Shown here: in pieces, positions 1-10,300 of the stretch
How the letters are laid out: every line of letters starts with the position of its first letter
How positions within the stretch are numbered: the first letter of the stretch is position 1
NCBI RefSeq assembly: GCF_900096915.1
Contig: NZ_FMYK01000004.1
Location: 62,001 to 126,000 of the forward strand
Reading direction: 5' to 3'
Origin: Acinetobacter marinus
GTDB lineage: Bacteria > Pseudomonadota > Gammaproteobacteria > Pseudomonadales > Moraxellaceae
DNA: 64,000 nucleotides
The notes under the pieces: model-generated
What the model was told of the DNA's origin: nothing
The model's database searches: none
The model's input: the letters and a program-made list of their open reading frames with translations, nothing else
Translations under genes and position numbers: made by a program

Positions 1-1897
1 AGGTTTGTTCATCATCGAGCAGTTCATCAATGGCAAGATAGGCATGGAAGCGAGCACCTTCAGGGTTTTGATCATACCATGAAAGCGGCATGATGTTTTC
101 GGGATGCTTATGTTGCTCTTGCTGTAAGTTATTGCATTGGGTGCGATGTACGATCAGTCCACGACGCGTGAGGTGTCCCATGATCGGATCACCAAAGACA
201 GGATTACAGCAATGTCCATATTTGACTTCGACACCTTCAGTGCCTTGGATCAGCACCAGCGTATTGTCAGTTTGTGTGGATTGCTGATGATGTAGTCTAT
301 TTGCCACCAACTGTGGTAAGAGGTCACCTACGGCAATTTGCTCAAATAACGCATCTTTTGTTTCCACATGTCGCCATTCTAATAAACACTGCCAATCTTT
401 ATCGGAAAGCTGATCAATCGAATCATTAAACATTTTTAAGGCACGATTTAAGGCTTGCTGACCAATCAAGATCTGCTCATCCACATCTTGCTCACGTAAA
501 ATATTTTGGATGGCACGACGTGCTTTTTGTGTGTTGATAAAGCTGAGCCAATCTGGATTTGGCGTGGCGAGCACATCAGTAATAATTTCCACCACTTGAC
601 CATTCAGAATTGGCGTGGAAAGTGGTTTTTGCACACCGTTGATTTTACACCCAACTGCATGATTGCCTAAAAATAAACTGGCAGCATAAGCAAAATCGAC
701 CGCAGTTGCGCCACGAGGCAACTCATGGATATGCCCTTGTGGTGTGTAGGCGATGATTTTTTCTTGATGCAGATAATCGAGTAAGTCGTTAAAAGTGGTC
801 TTGGCACAGCTTTCGTCAATCAGATCATTGAGACTCTGTAAGGAGGCTTGGATCGCAGAGCGACAGGCTTGCGGGGCAGCATCGCCGAGTACCATGCCAA
901 AACGCGCGGTTTTGCGCATCAGCTCGGTTTGAATGTTCAGCGTTAAAAAGGTCTTATCGCCTTGTAACTCTAATAATAAGGCTTGATTACCGCCAGGCAT
1001 CGGCTTGCGAATATGATCGGTGTAGCTGATCGTGGTGAATTGTTCGGTGAGGTGTTTGAACAAATCGTCACAGTCTTGTACCCGCTGTAAAATAATATCA
1101 AAGGCATGGCTGTTGGTGAGTTGATTGAGATCAAGTTTGTTTTTAATAAAATGGCGGAGTAAGTTGGTATTGTTATTTTTCTTTTTAATGCGACCTTCGA
1201 TATTGTTTTCAGTGAGGATTTGGTGCAGTCGCTGATCCCAAATATTCTGATATTCTTCACGCTTCAGCTTTGTTTCTGAGAGTGCTTGCTGAATACTGGC
1301 ATACATATCGATGTCAAGATTTTGATAACACAGATCTTCTAGCCAATCTCCCATCTCATTCATACCGACCAGTCGTGCCATTGGAACATAAATTTCAAAG
1401 GTTTCACGGGCAATGCGTTCACGCTTATCGGGGCGAAGCGCATCGAGCGTGGTCATATTATGATAGCGGTCGGAGAGTTTAATAATAATGACACGTGGAT
1501 CTTGTAAAGTCGCCTGCAAAAATTTACGGAACGACGCCGCTTTGTTGTATTGCTTGTCACTGGAGCTGGTGAGCTTAGTCACGCCATCAACCAAATGCGC
1601 AACTGTGGCATTAAAGCGCTCGGTGATTTGCTCTTTGCTGACCTCAGTATCTTCAATCACGTCATGCAGTAATGCTGCTGCCAAAGTGTCTGCATCCATT
1701 CGCATGTGCGCAAGTAAGCACGCCACCGCAATTGGATGGAGAATATAGGGTTCGCCACTTTTACGCGTCACTCCTGCATGCGCTTCATCGGCGAAGTCGC
1801 TAGCCTCCATCACCAGCTTTACTTTTTCAGGTGCTAAGTAAGGCGTAATGATGGATTGGAGTTGTTGCTTGGCATGGCTGACGGCATCACCTGGCAT
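1..1897 (-). CDS. spoT: Bifunctional (p)ppGpp synthetase/hydrolase SpoT (3' end cut by window)
   Basis: Translating the minus strand from the ATG at 1897 gives an uninterrupted frame of about 632 codons running off the left edge. The N-terminal HD hydrolase domain carries H54 and the HD...ED motif at residues 78-83 (LLHDVIEDT). A RelA/SpoT synthetase domain and a TGS domain (YTPQGHIHELPRGATAVDF) follow. The family is about 700 residues, so only the last part, the ACT domain, is missing. It makes and degrades the stringent-response alarmone (p)ppGpp. The order gmk-rpoZ-spoT matches other gammaproteobacteria, but a terminator lies between rpoZ and spoT here, so spoT probably has its own promoter. 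Confidence 0.96.
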   Translation of the reverse strand, partial: MPGDAVSHAKQQLQSIITPYLAPEKVKLVMEASDFADEAHAGVTRKSGEPYILHPIAVACLLAHMRMDADTLAAALLHDVIEDTEVSKEQITERFNATVAHLVDGVTKLTSSSDKQYNKAASFRKFLQATLQDPRVIIIKLSDRYHNMTTLDALRPDKRERIARETFEIYVPMARLVGMNEMGDWLEDLCYQNLDIDMYASIQQALSETKLKREEYQNIWDQRLHQILTENNIEGRIKKKNNNTNLLRHFIKNKLDLNQLTNSHAFDIILQRVQDCDDLFKHLTEQFTTISYTDHIRKPMPGGNQALLLELQGDKTFLTLNIQTELMRKTARFGMVLGDAAPQACRSAIQASLQSLNDLIDESCAKTTFNDLLDYLHQEKIIAYTPQGHIHELPRGATAVDFAYAASLFLGNHAVGCKINGVQKPLSTPILNGQVVEIITDVLATPNPDWLSFINTQKARRAIQNILREQDVDEQILIGQQALNRALKMFNDSIDQLSDKDWQCLLEWRHVETKDALFEQIAVGDLLPQLVANRLHHQQSTQTDNTLVLIQGTEGVEVKYGHCCNPVFGDPIMGHLTRRGLIVHRTQCNNLQQEQHKHPENIMPLSWYDQNPEGARFHAYLAIDELLDDEQT

Positions 1898-1945
1898 AGA
1901 AGATGGATCCTAAAAACTGAATGTCGCAAAAATAAAATGAATCTT

Positions 1946-1976
1946 ATAATGAAAAACAAATTGACCTTTTTGTCAA
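1946..1976 (-). promoter_or_regulatory. Candidate spoT promoter
   Basis: Reading leftwards, a perfect TTGACA (complement of 1971-1976) is followed after 19 bases by CATTAT (complement of 1946-1951), about 50 bases before the spoT start. The spacer is longer than ideal. The -35 lies inside a short inverted repeat, TTGAC-N6-GTCAA. The rpoZ terminator upstream makes a promoter here necessary, but the exact -10 is a guess. Confidence 0.4.
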
Positions 1977-2100
1977 ATGTTTTCTATAGAAACGCCTAAG
2001 ATTTAAGCGAAATGTACAACAAATATTGAAATCGTTTGATGAGAGTTTGGCTTAGCAGGTGAGCCAAGATGTATTTATTCAAACAGGGAAGCAAAAAATA

Positions 2101-2134
2101 AAAAACACCAATGCGAAATACATTGGTGTTTTTT
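2101..2134 (-). terminator. Rho-independent terminator after rpoZ
   Basis: The arms AACACCAATG and CATTGGTGTT form a perfect stem around a 7-base loop (2114-2120), with A-runs on the left and T-runs on the right. It can act on both strands. It lies about 60 bases past the rpoZ stop and separates rpoZ from spoT. Confidence 0.85.
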
Positions 2135-2196
2135 GATTTAAAGCATCATTTTTGAAAAAGATGAAACGCCACAGCGAGCAATTCAAGCGCTTTAAA

Positions 2197-2475
2197 TTAG
2201 AAACTAAAGTTATCGAGATTGATTGCATCGCTTGATAAAGCAAGATCAAACTGATTGTGATCAAGATCTTGATCACGTTGCTTTAAGATGTCTTTATTCA
2301 CATGACCTTCAGCAATTTCACGCAGTGCCACTACAGAGGGTTTGTCATTGTCCCATTCTACAGTTGGTTCTACGCCTTGACGTGCGATTTGACGGGCACG
2401 TTTGCTCGCAACCAGTACCAACTCAAAACGGTTGTCTACATTTTCCAAGCAATCTTCAACAGTTACGCGTGCCAT
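2197..2475 (-). CDS. rpoZ: RNA polymerase omega subunit
   Basis: This 92-residue protein begins MARVTVEDCLENVDNRFELV and contains the conserved stretch VASKRARQIARQG, diagnostic of RpoZ. Omega binds the beta' subunit and helps RNA polymerase assembly, and in proteobacteria it forms part of a ppGpp-binding site. Length is normal for the family. It lies 95 bases downstream of gmk on the same strand, is probably co-transcribed with it, and is followed by a strong terminator. Confidence 0.96.
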   Translation of the reverse strand: MARVTVEDCLENVDNRFELVLVASKRARQIARQGVEPTVEWDNDKPSVVALREIAEGHVNKDILKQRDQDLDHNQFDLALSSDAINLDNFSF

Positions 2476-2570
2476 GATCTGCCCTGTATTCTCTGAAATT
2501 AAAATAGTCGCAAATTATAGCCAAATTGCTGATCTGACTCAAGCTGAAAATTTTAATCAAGAATCAGTAA

Positions 2571-3194
2571 TTATTTGCCTTTGGGGCTAAGTAGATTCTG
2601 AATCAAATCACCGTGACGGTTGGCTTGCTGAGCAAGGGTGAGGCGATTGGCGATAATCACTGACTCAAGCTCATGCAATGCACGATCAAAAAAGTCATTG
2701 ATGATGATATAGTCAAAATTGACATATTGTTGCATATCAGAGACAGCACAGCTTAGGCGATGTTCGATGACTTCGACGCTGTCTGTGCCACGATTCGACA
2801 GGCGCTGACGCAGATCAAATTGGCTTGGTGGTAGGATGAATATTTGAATGGATTTTGGGAATAAACGACGTACTTGCGCTGCGCCTTGCCAGTCGATCTC
2901 TAATAAAACGTCATGCCCTTGTTTCAGTTGTTCTTCGACTGTGCGCTGCGACGTCCCATAATAGTTGCCAAAAACTTCGGCATATTCAATGAAACCACCT
3001 TGCTCAATTTGGCTTGTAAAGCTCTCTTTGTCGGTAAAGTGATAATGAATGCCATCCAACTCACCATTGCGCTTCGGGCGAGTCGTGTGTGAAACGGACA
3101 CATGCAGATTGCTGGAGCGATCCAATAAGGCTTTGACCAACGAGGTTTTGCCTGTACCAGATGCGGCAGCCACCACAAAAAGTAGACCTGACAT
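2571..3194 (-). CDS. gmk: Guanylate kinase
   Basis: This 207-residue protein has the P-loop ASGTGKT at residues 11-17 and the GMP-binding region SVSHTTRPKRNGE, both typical of guanylate kinase. It phosphorylates GMP to GDP in purine salvage and nucleotide supply, in the cytoplasm. Length is standard. It heads the leftward gmk-rpoZ unit and is divergent from ispH, with a 114-base region between them that must hold both promoters. Confidence 0.97.
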   Translation of the reverse strand: MSGLLFVVAAASGTGKTSLVKALLDRSSNLHVSVSHTTRPKRNGELDGIHYHFTDKESFTSQIEQGGFIEYAEVFGNYYGTSQRTVEEQLKQGHDVLLEIDWQGAAQVRRLFPKSIQIFILPPSQFDLRQRLSNRGTDSVEVIEHRLSCAVSDMQQYVNFDYIIINDFFDRALHELESVIIANRLTLAQQANRHGDLIQNLLSPKGK

Positions 3195-3308
3195 GTGTAA
3201 ATTTCCTGTATCATCGTATTTGTTGTAGATTGTAGTAGAATGTCTTTCAAAACAAAACCCAAAACACCGATCATTTGATCAAACCATTGCAAAACGACTA
3301 GGTGAATC

Positions 3309-4265
3309 ATGCAAATACTTTTGGCGAATCCTCGAGGCTTTTGTGCAGGCGTAGACCGTGCCATCGCCATTGTGAATCGTGCGCTAGAATGTTTTGGTGC
3401 GCCGATCTATGTGCGTCATGAAGTGGTGCATAATAAGTTTGTGGTCGATGATCTCAAGCAACGTGGTGCGATCTTTGTCGATGAGCTCGATCAAGTGCCT
3501 GATGATGCGATTGTGATCTTTAGTGCGCATGGTGTGTCCAAAGCTGTACAGCAAGAGGCTGAACAACGCCAACTCAAAGTCTTTGATGCAACTTGTCCGC
3601 TGGTGACTAAAGTGCATTTCGAAGTGACGAAATATTCTCGAGAGGGGACGGATGCGATTTTGATTGGTCATCATGGACATCCTGAAGTCGAAGGGACGAT
3701 GGGGCAATATGATACCAAATATGGTGGTCAAATCTATTTGGTGGAAGATGAGCAAGATGTGGCTGACTTACAAGTGAGTCACCCAGATCGATTGGCATTT
3801 GTCACTCAAACCACATTGTCTATCGATGATACATCCAAAGTGATCGAAGCCTTGCGTGAAAAATTCCCTAAAATTCAAGGGCCTCGTAAAGATGATATTT
3901 GCTACGCCACACAAAATCGGCAAGATGCCGTGCGTGATTTGGCAGAGCGTTGCGATGTGGTGCTGGTGGTCGGTTCGCCAAATTCATCGAACTCAAACCG
4001 TTTACGTGAGCTTGCAGAGCGTATGGGGAAAAAAGCCTTTCTCATTGATAATGCAGATGAAATGCATCAAGACTGGTTTGGTTCTCAAAGTAAAATTGGC
4101 GTGACGGCTGGCGCATCAGCACCTGAAATTTTAATTAAACAAGTGCTTGAACGTCTGCAAGCATGGGGCGCAAGCTATCCTGAAGAGTTGGCTGGTCAGG
4201 AAGAACATATTACTTTTAGTTTGCCTAAAGAATTACGCATCCAAACCACCGAAGTTACAGAATAA
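3309..4265 (+). CDS. ispH: 4-hydroxy-3-methylbut-2-enyl diphosphate reductase IspH
   Basis: A full-length 318-residue IspH (LytB). It contains the three cysteines that bind the 4Fe-4S cluster: C12 in NPRGFCAGV, C96 in DATCPLV and one near 197 in DDICYATQNR. The HGHPEVEG and NSSNSNRL motifs are also present. It catalyses the last step of the MEP isoprenoid pathway, giving IPP and DMAPP. As in Pseudomonas, it borders the minor-pilin operon, but a terminator after ispH separates the two. Confidence 0.97.
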   Translation: MQILLANPRGFCAGVDRAIAIVNRALECFGAPIYVRHEVVHNKFVVDDLKQRGAIFVDELDQVPDDAIVIFSAHGVSKAVQQEAEQRQLKVFDATCPLVTKVHFEVTKYSREGTDAILIGHHGHPEVEGTMGQYDTKYGGQIYLVEDEQDVADLQVSHPDRLAFVTQTTLSIDDTSKVIEALREKFPKIQGPRKDDICYATQNRQDAVRDLAERCDVVLVVGSPNSSNSNRLRELAERMGKKAFLIDNADEMHQDWFGSQSKIGVTAGASAPEILIKQVLERLQAWGASYPEELAGQEEHITFSLPKELRIQTTEVTE

Positions 4266-4300
4266 TATTTTGCACGTTAAGTGCGTTCTGAATAATAACT

Positions 4301-4322
4301 AAGGGAGCATGTGCTCCCTTTA
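4301..4322 (+). terminator. Terminator after ispH
   Basis: AAGGGAGC and GCTCCCTT form a perfect 8-bp stem with an ATGT loop, ending in a short T-run, 36 bases after the ispH stop. Confidence 0.7.
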
Positions 4323-4463
4323 AATCATTCTTGGATTGTAAGAAAAGCAATCAAACTTTCTCTGTGTTACCACTTATCTTTAAAATGCAATCGTTAATCA
4401 AGAAATGTATTTCTTGACGGCGTTATTGTATTATCTTTGTATTGGGGTAATGGCTAAAAAGAT

Positions 4464-4892
4464 ATGAAAATGAGACGCAATCGAGGTTTTACGTTAATTG
4501 AGATGCTGGTGACGATCGCAGTGCTAGCGATTATTGCGTCGATGGCAGTGCCTGCCTTTGCTAATTTAACACGTGCCCAAAACCTAAATCGAAGTACTTC
4601 GGAGCTGATTGGTAAAATACAAGAAGCACGAATGAAAGCAGTGATGGAGCGTACCACAGTTACAGTGGCACTTAACTCAGCCGCTGCGGATACACCGACG
4701 CAACTGAATTGGATGCCTCAAGGAACGGCGGTGCTATCAGGAACATCAGCAACCACGATTGCTTTTTTATTAAACGGTGGTGTCGCAGCAGATACAACTT
4801 TTGAGGTATGTGCGATTGCAGGTGGAAATTCTAGGGAGTTTACAGTGTCTAGAATGGGTGTTGTTCAGCGGGTCATTGAGGGGACATGCTAA
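4464..4892 (+). CDS. fimU: Type IV pilus minor pilin FimU/FimT (GspH-like)
   Basis: A 142-residue prepilin. A short basic leader (MKMRRNRG) precedes the class III cleavage site G-FTLIE, with Glu at +5 and a long hydrophobic helix. The rest has the fold length and cysteine pair (VCAIAG...EGTC) of GspH/FimT-type pseudopilins. It is predicted to be processed by PilD and to form part of the initiation complex at the pilus tip with PilV, PilW, PilX and PilE. It is the first gene of the operon, and its stop overlaps the pilV start (TAATG). FimU and FimT are close paralogs, so the name is tentative. Confidence 0.88.
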   Translation: MKMRRNRGFTLIEMLVTIAVLAIIASMAVPAFANLTRAQNLNRSTSELIGKIQEARMKAVMERTTVTVALNSAAADTPTQLNWMPQGTAVLSGTSATTIAFLLNGGVAADTTFEVCAIAGGNSREFTVSRMGVVQRVIEGTC

Positions 4893-5401
4893 TGAAGTCG
4901 ATGACGAATCAAGCTGGTGTCGGGATGGTTGAAGTTCTGGTTGCATTGTTAATACTTGCAATCGGTGTATTGGGCTTTGTGGCGTTGCAGTATCGTGCAG
5001 TCGAGGCTACGGCAGAAAGTGCCAACCGTGTTCAAGCAATTAACTTTGCTCGTGATCTGGCGGAGCGAATTCGAGTCAATCGTTATGCCTACCCAACCTA
5101 TCGCACACAAATAAGTACTGCAGCAAATCAAGCAACTTCTGCACAGAATTGCGCATCACAGTTTTGTACGATAGCTCAATTCGCAGATTACGATGTTGCG
5201 CAGATGCGAGAAAAAATTAGCGATGCAGGGATGACCTTCAATTTGATGCCATGTCAGGGCACTAATAATGGGCGAGAGTGCGTCTATATTGCTTGGGGGG
5301 ATACAGCTGCGACGAATGGAACGGTTGATGGTGAAGGGAACTGTACAACGGCGACTGCCTATGACCCTAATTCGACCTGTATTATCATGGAGGTCTACTA
5401 A
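4892..5401 (+). CDS. pilV: Type IV pilus minor pilin PilV
   Basis: I place the start at the ATG at 4892, which overlaps the upstream stop as TAATG and has GAGGGG at a suitable distance, rather than the ATG at 4886, which is too close to it. The leader MKSMTNQAG is followed by VGMVEVLVALLILAIGVLG. Cleavage after Gly gives Val at +1 and Glu at +5, the usual PilV pattern. The roughly 169-residue protein is a minor pilin or modification protein of the tip complex. It is translationally coupled on both sides. Confidence 0.9.
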   Translation: MKSMTNQAGVGMVEVLVALLILAIGVLGFVALQYRAVEATAESANRVQAINFARDLAERIRVNRYAYPTYRTQISTAANQATSAQNCASQFCTIAQFADYDVAQMREKISDAGMTFNLMPCQGTNNGRECVYIAWGDTAATNGTVDGEGNCTTATAYDPNSTCIIMEVY

Positions 5402-6546
5402 TGTTCAAACAACAAACGGGCTTCACATTAATCGAACTCATGATCGCATTGGCGCTGGGCTTAGTTATTTCTGCTGCGGCGATCATGCTATTTTTAACAG
5501 CACAAAGAAGTGTTGCATTTCAAAAAGGTTTGTCAGAATTACAAGATAATGCCAATTTTGGTCTAAATTATATCGTTAAAGATGTTCGCCTTTTAAACTT
5601 GAATGCGTCTGGTGCAGCGATGACAGACATGTCGTCAGGTACAGGCTTGGTGCTGACCTCTTCTGTTAATGCTACCAAAGATGCAAGTGGTATCCCACAA
5701 AGCAATATCTTTCACACCTTAACGACAGGTGTTGGTGTCAACCTGTTGTCGAGAAGCCAAGGTCAAACGGCAGGGACAGCACCAGCATGGACTGGCGCAT
5801 CTAATGTGCAGTTAGTGGGTACAGATGCTGATGGGAATTCTACTCAAACCGATATTCTCAGTGATCAGCTCACCATCCAATATATTCCACAATATGTTTT
5901 AAATGATCAAGGGACAGCCACTACGGCAGATGATGTCTGGGTGGGTGGCTTTGACTGTGAAGGCAATGCGCTGAACTTTCGTGTTGAAAATCCCGGTAGC
6001 AGTATGCCATTTGGTCGGCAAGTTGTAGTGCAACGCTACTTTTTGCGTGCGGATGCAAATGCTGCAACTAACGAACCGAATGCTGCCTTAGCTTTGGCAT
6101 GTGAAGCGGGTTATTACTCCGTCGATCTCACAACGATGCCGTCGCTAGCTCGAACTCGAATACAAGGTGGTGCGCCTTCAGAGGCTCTGAATACCAGTAC
6201 TTTTGGTGCGAGTGCGGGGCAAATCGTGATGAGTCGTATCGATCATTTCCATGTTTTGCTTGGTGTTGAAAATGCATCAAGTCAGTTGCGTTATATTTCG
6301 ATTGCTGACTACATGGCACTTGCCAATCCGAAGCCACGTATCATGTCATTTCAGTTAGGGCTTTTATCTCGTTCGATGCAACAAGTTAGCCCAGATGGCG
6401 TGATTAATGATGATCAAACCTATCGAGTTTTGGATCAAGTGGTTTCTTTAAAATCTGCGCCTGCCAATGCACCACGTTATGTGCGTCAAGTCGTCAGTCA
6501 AACAGTGGCCGTACGCAATGGATTTGGTAATCGAGGTGACTCATGA
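5401..6546 (+). CDS. pilW: Type IV pilus minor pilin PilW
   Basis: A 381-residue PilW-family prepilin. Leader MFKQQTG is cleaved before FTLIELMIALALGLV, with Glu at +5. GGAGG seven bases upstream of the ATG at 5401 supports the start, which overlaps the pilV stop. The long C-terminal part matches the usual size of PilW, the largest minor pilin, which links PilX and PilY1 to the pilus. Its last codons overlap the pilX start (ATGA). Confidence 0.92.
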   Translation: MFKQQTGFTLIELMIALALGLVISAAAIMLFLTAQRSVAFQKGLSELQDNANFGLNYIVKDVRLLNLNASGAAMTDMSSGTGLVLTSSVNATKDASGIPQSNIFHTLTTGVGVNLLSRSQGQTAGTAPAWTGASNVQLVGTDADGNSTQTDILSDQLTIQYIPQYVLNDQGTATTADDVWVGGFDCEGNALNFRVENPGSSMPFGRQVVVQRYFLRADANAATNEPNAALALACEAGYYSVDLTTMPSLARTRIQGGAPSEALNTSTFGASAGQIVMSRIDHFHVLLGVENASSQLRYISIADYMALANPKPRIMSFQLGLLSRSMQQVSPDGVINDDQTYRVLDQVVSLKSAPANAPRYVRQVVSQTVAVRNGFGNRGDS

Positions 6547-7316
6547 ATATTCAGTTTAAACAAAAAGGTGCAACGCTTATCGTGGTGTTGATCATGTTGG
6601 TGGCGATTACCATTATCGGGACTCTGGCGGTACGCCAAAGCATGGTTACCTTGGGCGTGGCAACCAATAGCCAAGCACAACAGCTCATGATGCAAAACTC
6701 TGATGCGGCTTTTTTTAATATCGAGAGCGGTGACAATATTGCGCAAGGTTTGATGCAAAGCGGTATGTTTAAATATATCAGTGGTGCCTTAGATAAAGAT
6801 AAAGAGTTGGTGTTTTGCTTTCGAGGTAGTGAAGAAAATTTTTATGACAGCACACTGGCGAGTCTAATGGTTTGGGAAGAGGGTAAGACTGCACCAACTA
6901 ACAATACCCTAGGCACAGATGGATATTGCTCAACAAGTGCAACCTCAGGAAACTTTTTTACCAGTGGTCGCCGTGCGGTGATGACACAGATTGCGGTGAA
7001 GTTTACCAGTACCTCAGAAAATGATCCTTTTTTTGGCAAGATCACGGGGACTGATGAGGATGAGTCGAAACTGGAAACCAGCAAGCCAATGAGTGTCTAT
7101 GCGGTATCACTGATGCCAACGCTATCCAGTGATACCAATGCCAATATTGATGAATGTCTGAATTCAAGAATGAATGAAGTCACCATTCCTGATGGGACAA
7201 CTGTGCCAGCTAATGCAGTGAGTCGACAGAATGTCACCGATTGCTTAACTAGTCGCAACATTCCTTTTACCTCATTTGAACAACATTACCTAGTCTCGCA
7301 AGACTTTAAAGACTAA
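6543..7316 (+). CDS. pilX: Type IV pilus minor pilin PilX
   Basis: This 257-residue protein begins MNIQFKQKGATLIVVLIMLV, matching the PilX N-terminal family. Cleavage after KG leaves Val rather than Glu at +5, as in GspK-like tip subunits. GAGGTGA upstream supports the ATG at 6543, which overlaps pilW by four bases. PilX is expected to cap the minor-pilin complex and couple it to PilY1, whose gene follows with a one-base overlap. Confidence 0.9.
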   Translation: MNIQFKQKGATLIVVLIMLVAITIIGTLAVRQSMVTLGVATNSQAQQLMMQNSDAAFFNIESGDNIAQGLMQSGMFKYISGALDKDKELVFCFRGSEENFYDSTLASLMVWEEGKTAPTNNTLGTDGYCSTSATSGNFFTSGRRAVMTQIAVKFTSTSENDPFFGKITGTDEDESKLETSKPMSVYAVSLMPTLSSDTNANIDECLNSRMNEVTIPDGTTVPANAVSRQNVTDCLTSRNIPFTSFEQHYLVSQDFKD

Positions 7317-7330
7317 TGCGGAGTATGATG

Positions 7331-10300
7331 ATGAACAGAGTAATAGAATTTTTTAATGGCTTGGCTTCCAAGCTATTGACTTCATTTGTCACCGCATTAT
7401 TTACCTTGGTGGTGGCGACAGGAGTCACACAGGCAAGTGATATCGAAATCTATCAAGAAGCGAAATCTGGTGATATTACTTTGATGTTGATGCTGGATAT
7501 CTCGGGAAGTATGGATACACGTTCTATTCGGAATGACTATGGAACTTCCTCAAACTGTAACTTTACGACTGATACAGCGCCTGGAGGGTATTCAAGAAGT
7601 TATTGTGCTGTTGCATCAAATACAACAAGTACCAAAGTGAAAAATACCAAGACTGGCTGTACTTTGGTGGGCTCAACGTATCGTTGTTATGATCGAATTT
7701 CCAGATTGAAGGATGGTGTATTCGATTTGCTTGCTGGAAATACCGCTAAGGGAATTACCAAGCTTGATGGTGATAAAATCATCGGTTTATCGACATTAGG
7801 TGTTTATACTGGTAACTCATATCATAATACAGGTCGAGTTTTAGTGCCTGCACGTAAACTGAATGCGACCTATGGTGGGCAAACTCAACGTGATATTTTA
7901 TTAAGTTATGTGAAAGATTTGAGTGCATCTACAAATACACCAACTGCACGTTCTTATGCAGAAACCATTGCTTATATCATGGGACAAACCACAGCATCTC
8001 GTTATTATAATGTCACAGATATGCCTTACTATCGAAGCTTTGTGTATTATGGCGATACCTATGTGCAGCAATGTACATCATGGAATTCAGGTTTTTCTTC
8101 ATGTTCAAGATGGAGTAATGCCTCTACTTCTATATCTGTACCGACTGGGGATGCTTATGCTGGATATCGATGTAATTTTAGTAACTATAGCAACAATATT
8201 TGCTATTACTACACAGGTGTCATCCAAGCAGCCAATAGTAATAGCGGGTTTTCTTACTCATTAGATACCACGAAGCTGGCTCCAGCGAATGAAGTTTATG
8301 AAATGCCATCGTCCCTATCTCAGACAGATGATATTAAACAGTGTAGTGGTCAAGGTGTCTATGTTTTAACTGATGGGGAGCCGACACAAGATTCAGGCTC
8401 TTTACCATTGATGCAGGGTGCACTTGGATTGAAAGGAATGAGTTTTACTTGTGATGATAGTGGTAGTTGGGATTGCATTCATAAGATGGCAACGACACTA
8501 TTAACGCCAGCAAGTAACCCAATCGGCTTAAAAGTAAAAACCGCAGTGGTGGGTTTCGGTTCTGATTTTAATGGCGTGACCTCCTATGACCGCACTAAGA
8601 CTCAAGAACAGAATATTGAGGCACTTGGCACAATCGATACCAATGTGAAGCGTGCAGCCTATTGGGGGATTATCGGTGAGGGCGGCTGGTACTCTGGCAG
8701 TAGCTCGCAAGACGTTGTGGATAGTGTGAATGCATTTATTGATAGTTTGGGTACGGATATTCCTGCGGTAACTACGGGCTCTCCGACTGTGCCGACAGAT
8801 GCATTAAATCCAACCACATTGTTAAATGATGCTTATTATCAACAATTCCAGCCGACACCTGAGAAGTCCTATCAGCTTTGGGTGGGTAACCTGAAAAAGT
8901 ATAAATTGGATTCTTCGGGGATATTAAAAGGCGAAAATAACGAAGATGTGATCGATGATGATGGCACTTTGATTGAACCGACCTATGATGATTCAACGGG
9001 ACGTTTGCTTACAGCAGTATATGATTATTGGTCAGCTGATGTTAACAGTGCGGTTGCAGATAGTGATATTGATGTCATTGGTAGTAGAAAGTTTGCTGCT
9101 AAAGGTGGTGCATGGTCACAGTTAAAGTTGCGTCTCAATGATGCAGGTAATGTTCAGCGTAAATTACTTACCAACCGTAAAGCTACAGGTTCGGGATCGA
9201 ATGCAACCTTTGGTAATGGCTCATCTTTACGCCGATTTACCTTGGATGACTTGACTGATTCAACCTATAAATACGATGCAAATCGAGGTTATTTGGTGAG
9301 CCTACTCGGCTATGCTGTTGATGATGCATCGAAGCCAGAAGATATTACCGCAACGACTTTAGCGAGTAATGGTGAGTTGCGTCAATTCGGCGCAGTGATG
9401 CATTCTCTACCGATTTTGGTGACCAATAAAGGTAAAGTAGCTTATAACAAGACGACCAAAGTTGTGACGTCGACCAACCGTGAGGACTACATCCTATTTG
9501 GTACGACTCAAGGTTTGTTGCATGTAGTTGATGCGAAAACAGGTGCTGAGAAATTTGCTTTTGTACCAAATGAAATGGTTGAAAAGCAAAAAGAAGCCTT
9601 TGTTGACTATACCAAGACCTCTGGTGGTGTGGAGAGTATGTTCTACGGTATCGATGGCCCATGGGTGCTTCATACTGAATATGTGCTCGACTCGTCAGGC
9701 AACTTGGTGGTGGGCTCAGGAAAAGGCACAAATCAAAAAGGGAAGCAAATTGCTTATGGTGGTTTGCGTATGGGCGGACGGAGCTATTATGCGCTCGATC
9801 TTGCAGACATTGATTCCCCAAGTTTGAAGTTCCATATCAATCCAGATGGTGTGACTTCTGGACCACTTAGCCATATGGGGCAGAGTTGGTCTAAGCCGAC
9901 CTTGGCTTACGTCAACTGGGGTGGTAAGAAGAAGTTGGTGATGTTCGTTGGTGGTGGATATGATCCAGAATACGAAAAATCTAACTATGTGCAAACCAAC
10001 AAAAAAGGCGCTGGCGTGTATATGTTTAGTGCCGATGGCTCGGATGCGGGTGATCTGCTCTGGTGGGCAAGTGCCAATGCGAGTACCAGTTCAGCAGGTA
10101 CCACCTCTGGCACTATTGGTACTGGTAACAGTGACATGAAATATAGTGTGGTCAGTGAAATTCGTGCCGAAGATCGAAATGGTGATGATCTCGTCGATCA
10201 CCTTTACTTTGGTGACCTTGGTGGTCAAGTATTCCGTGTCGATTTAAATAATAAAGCAACGGCTATTGGCTCCTTTGCCAAAGCGACTGTGCGTTTATTA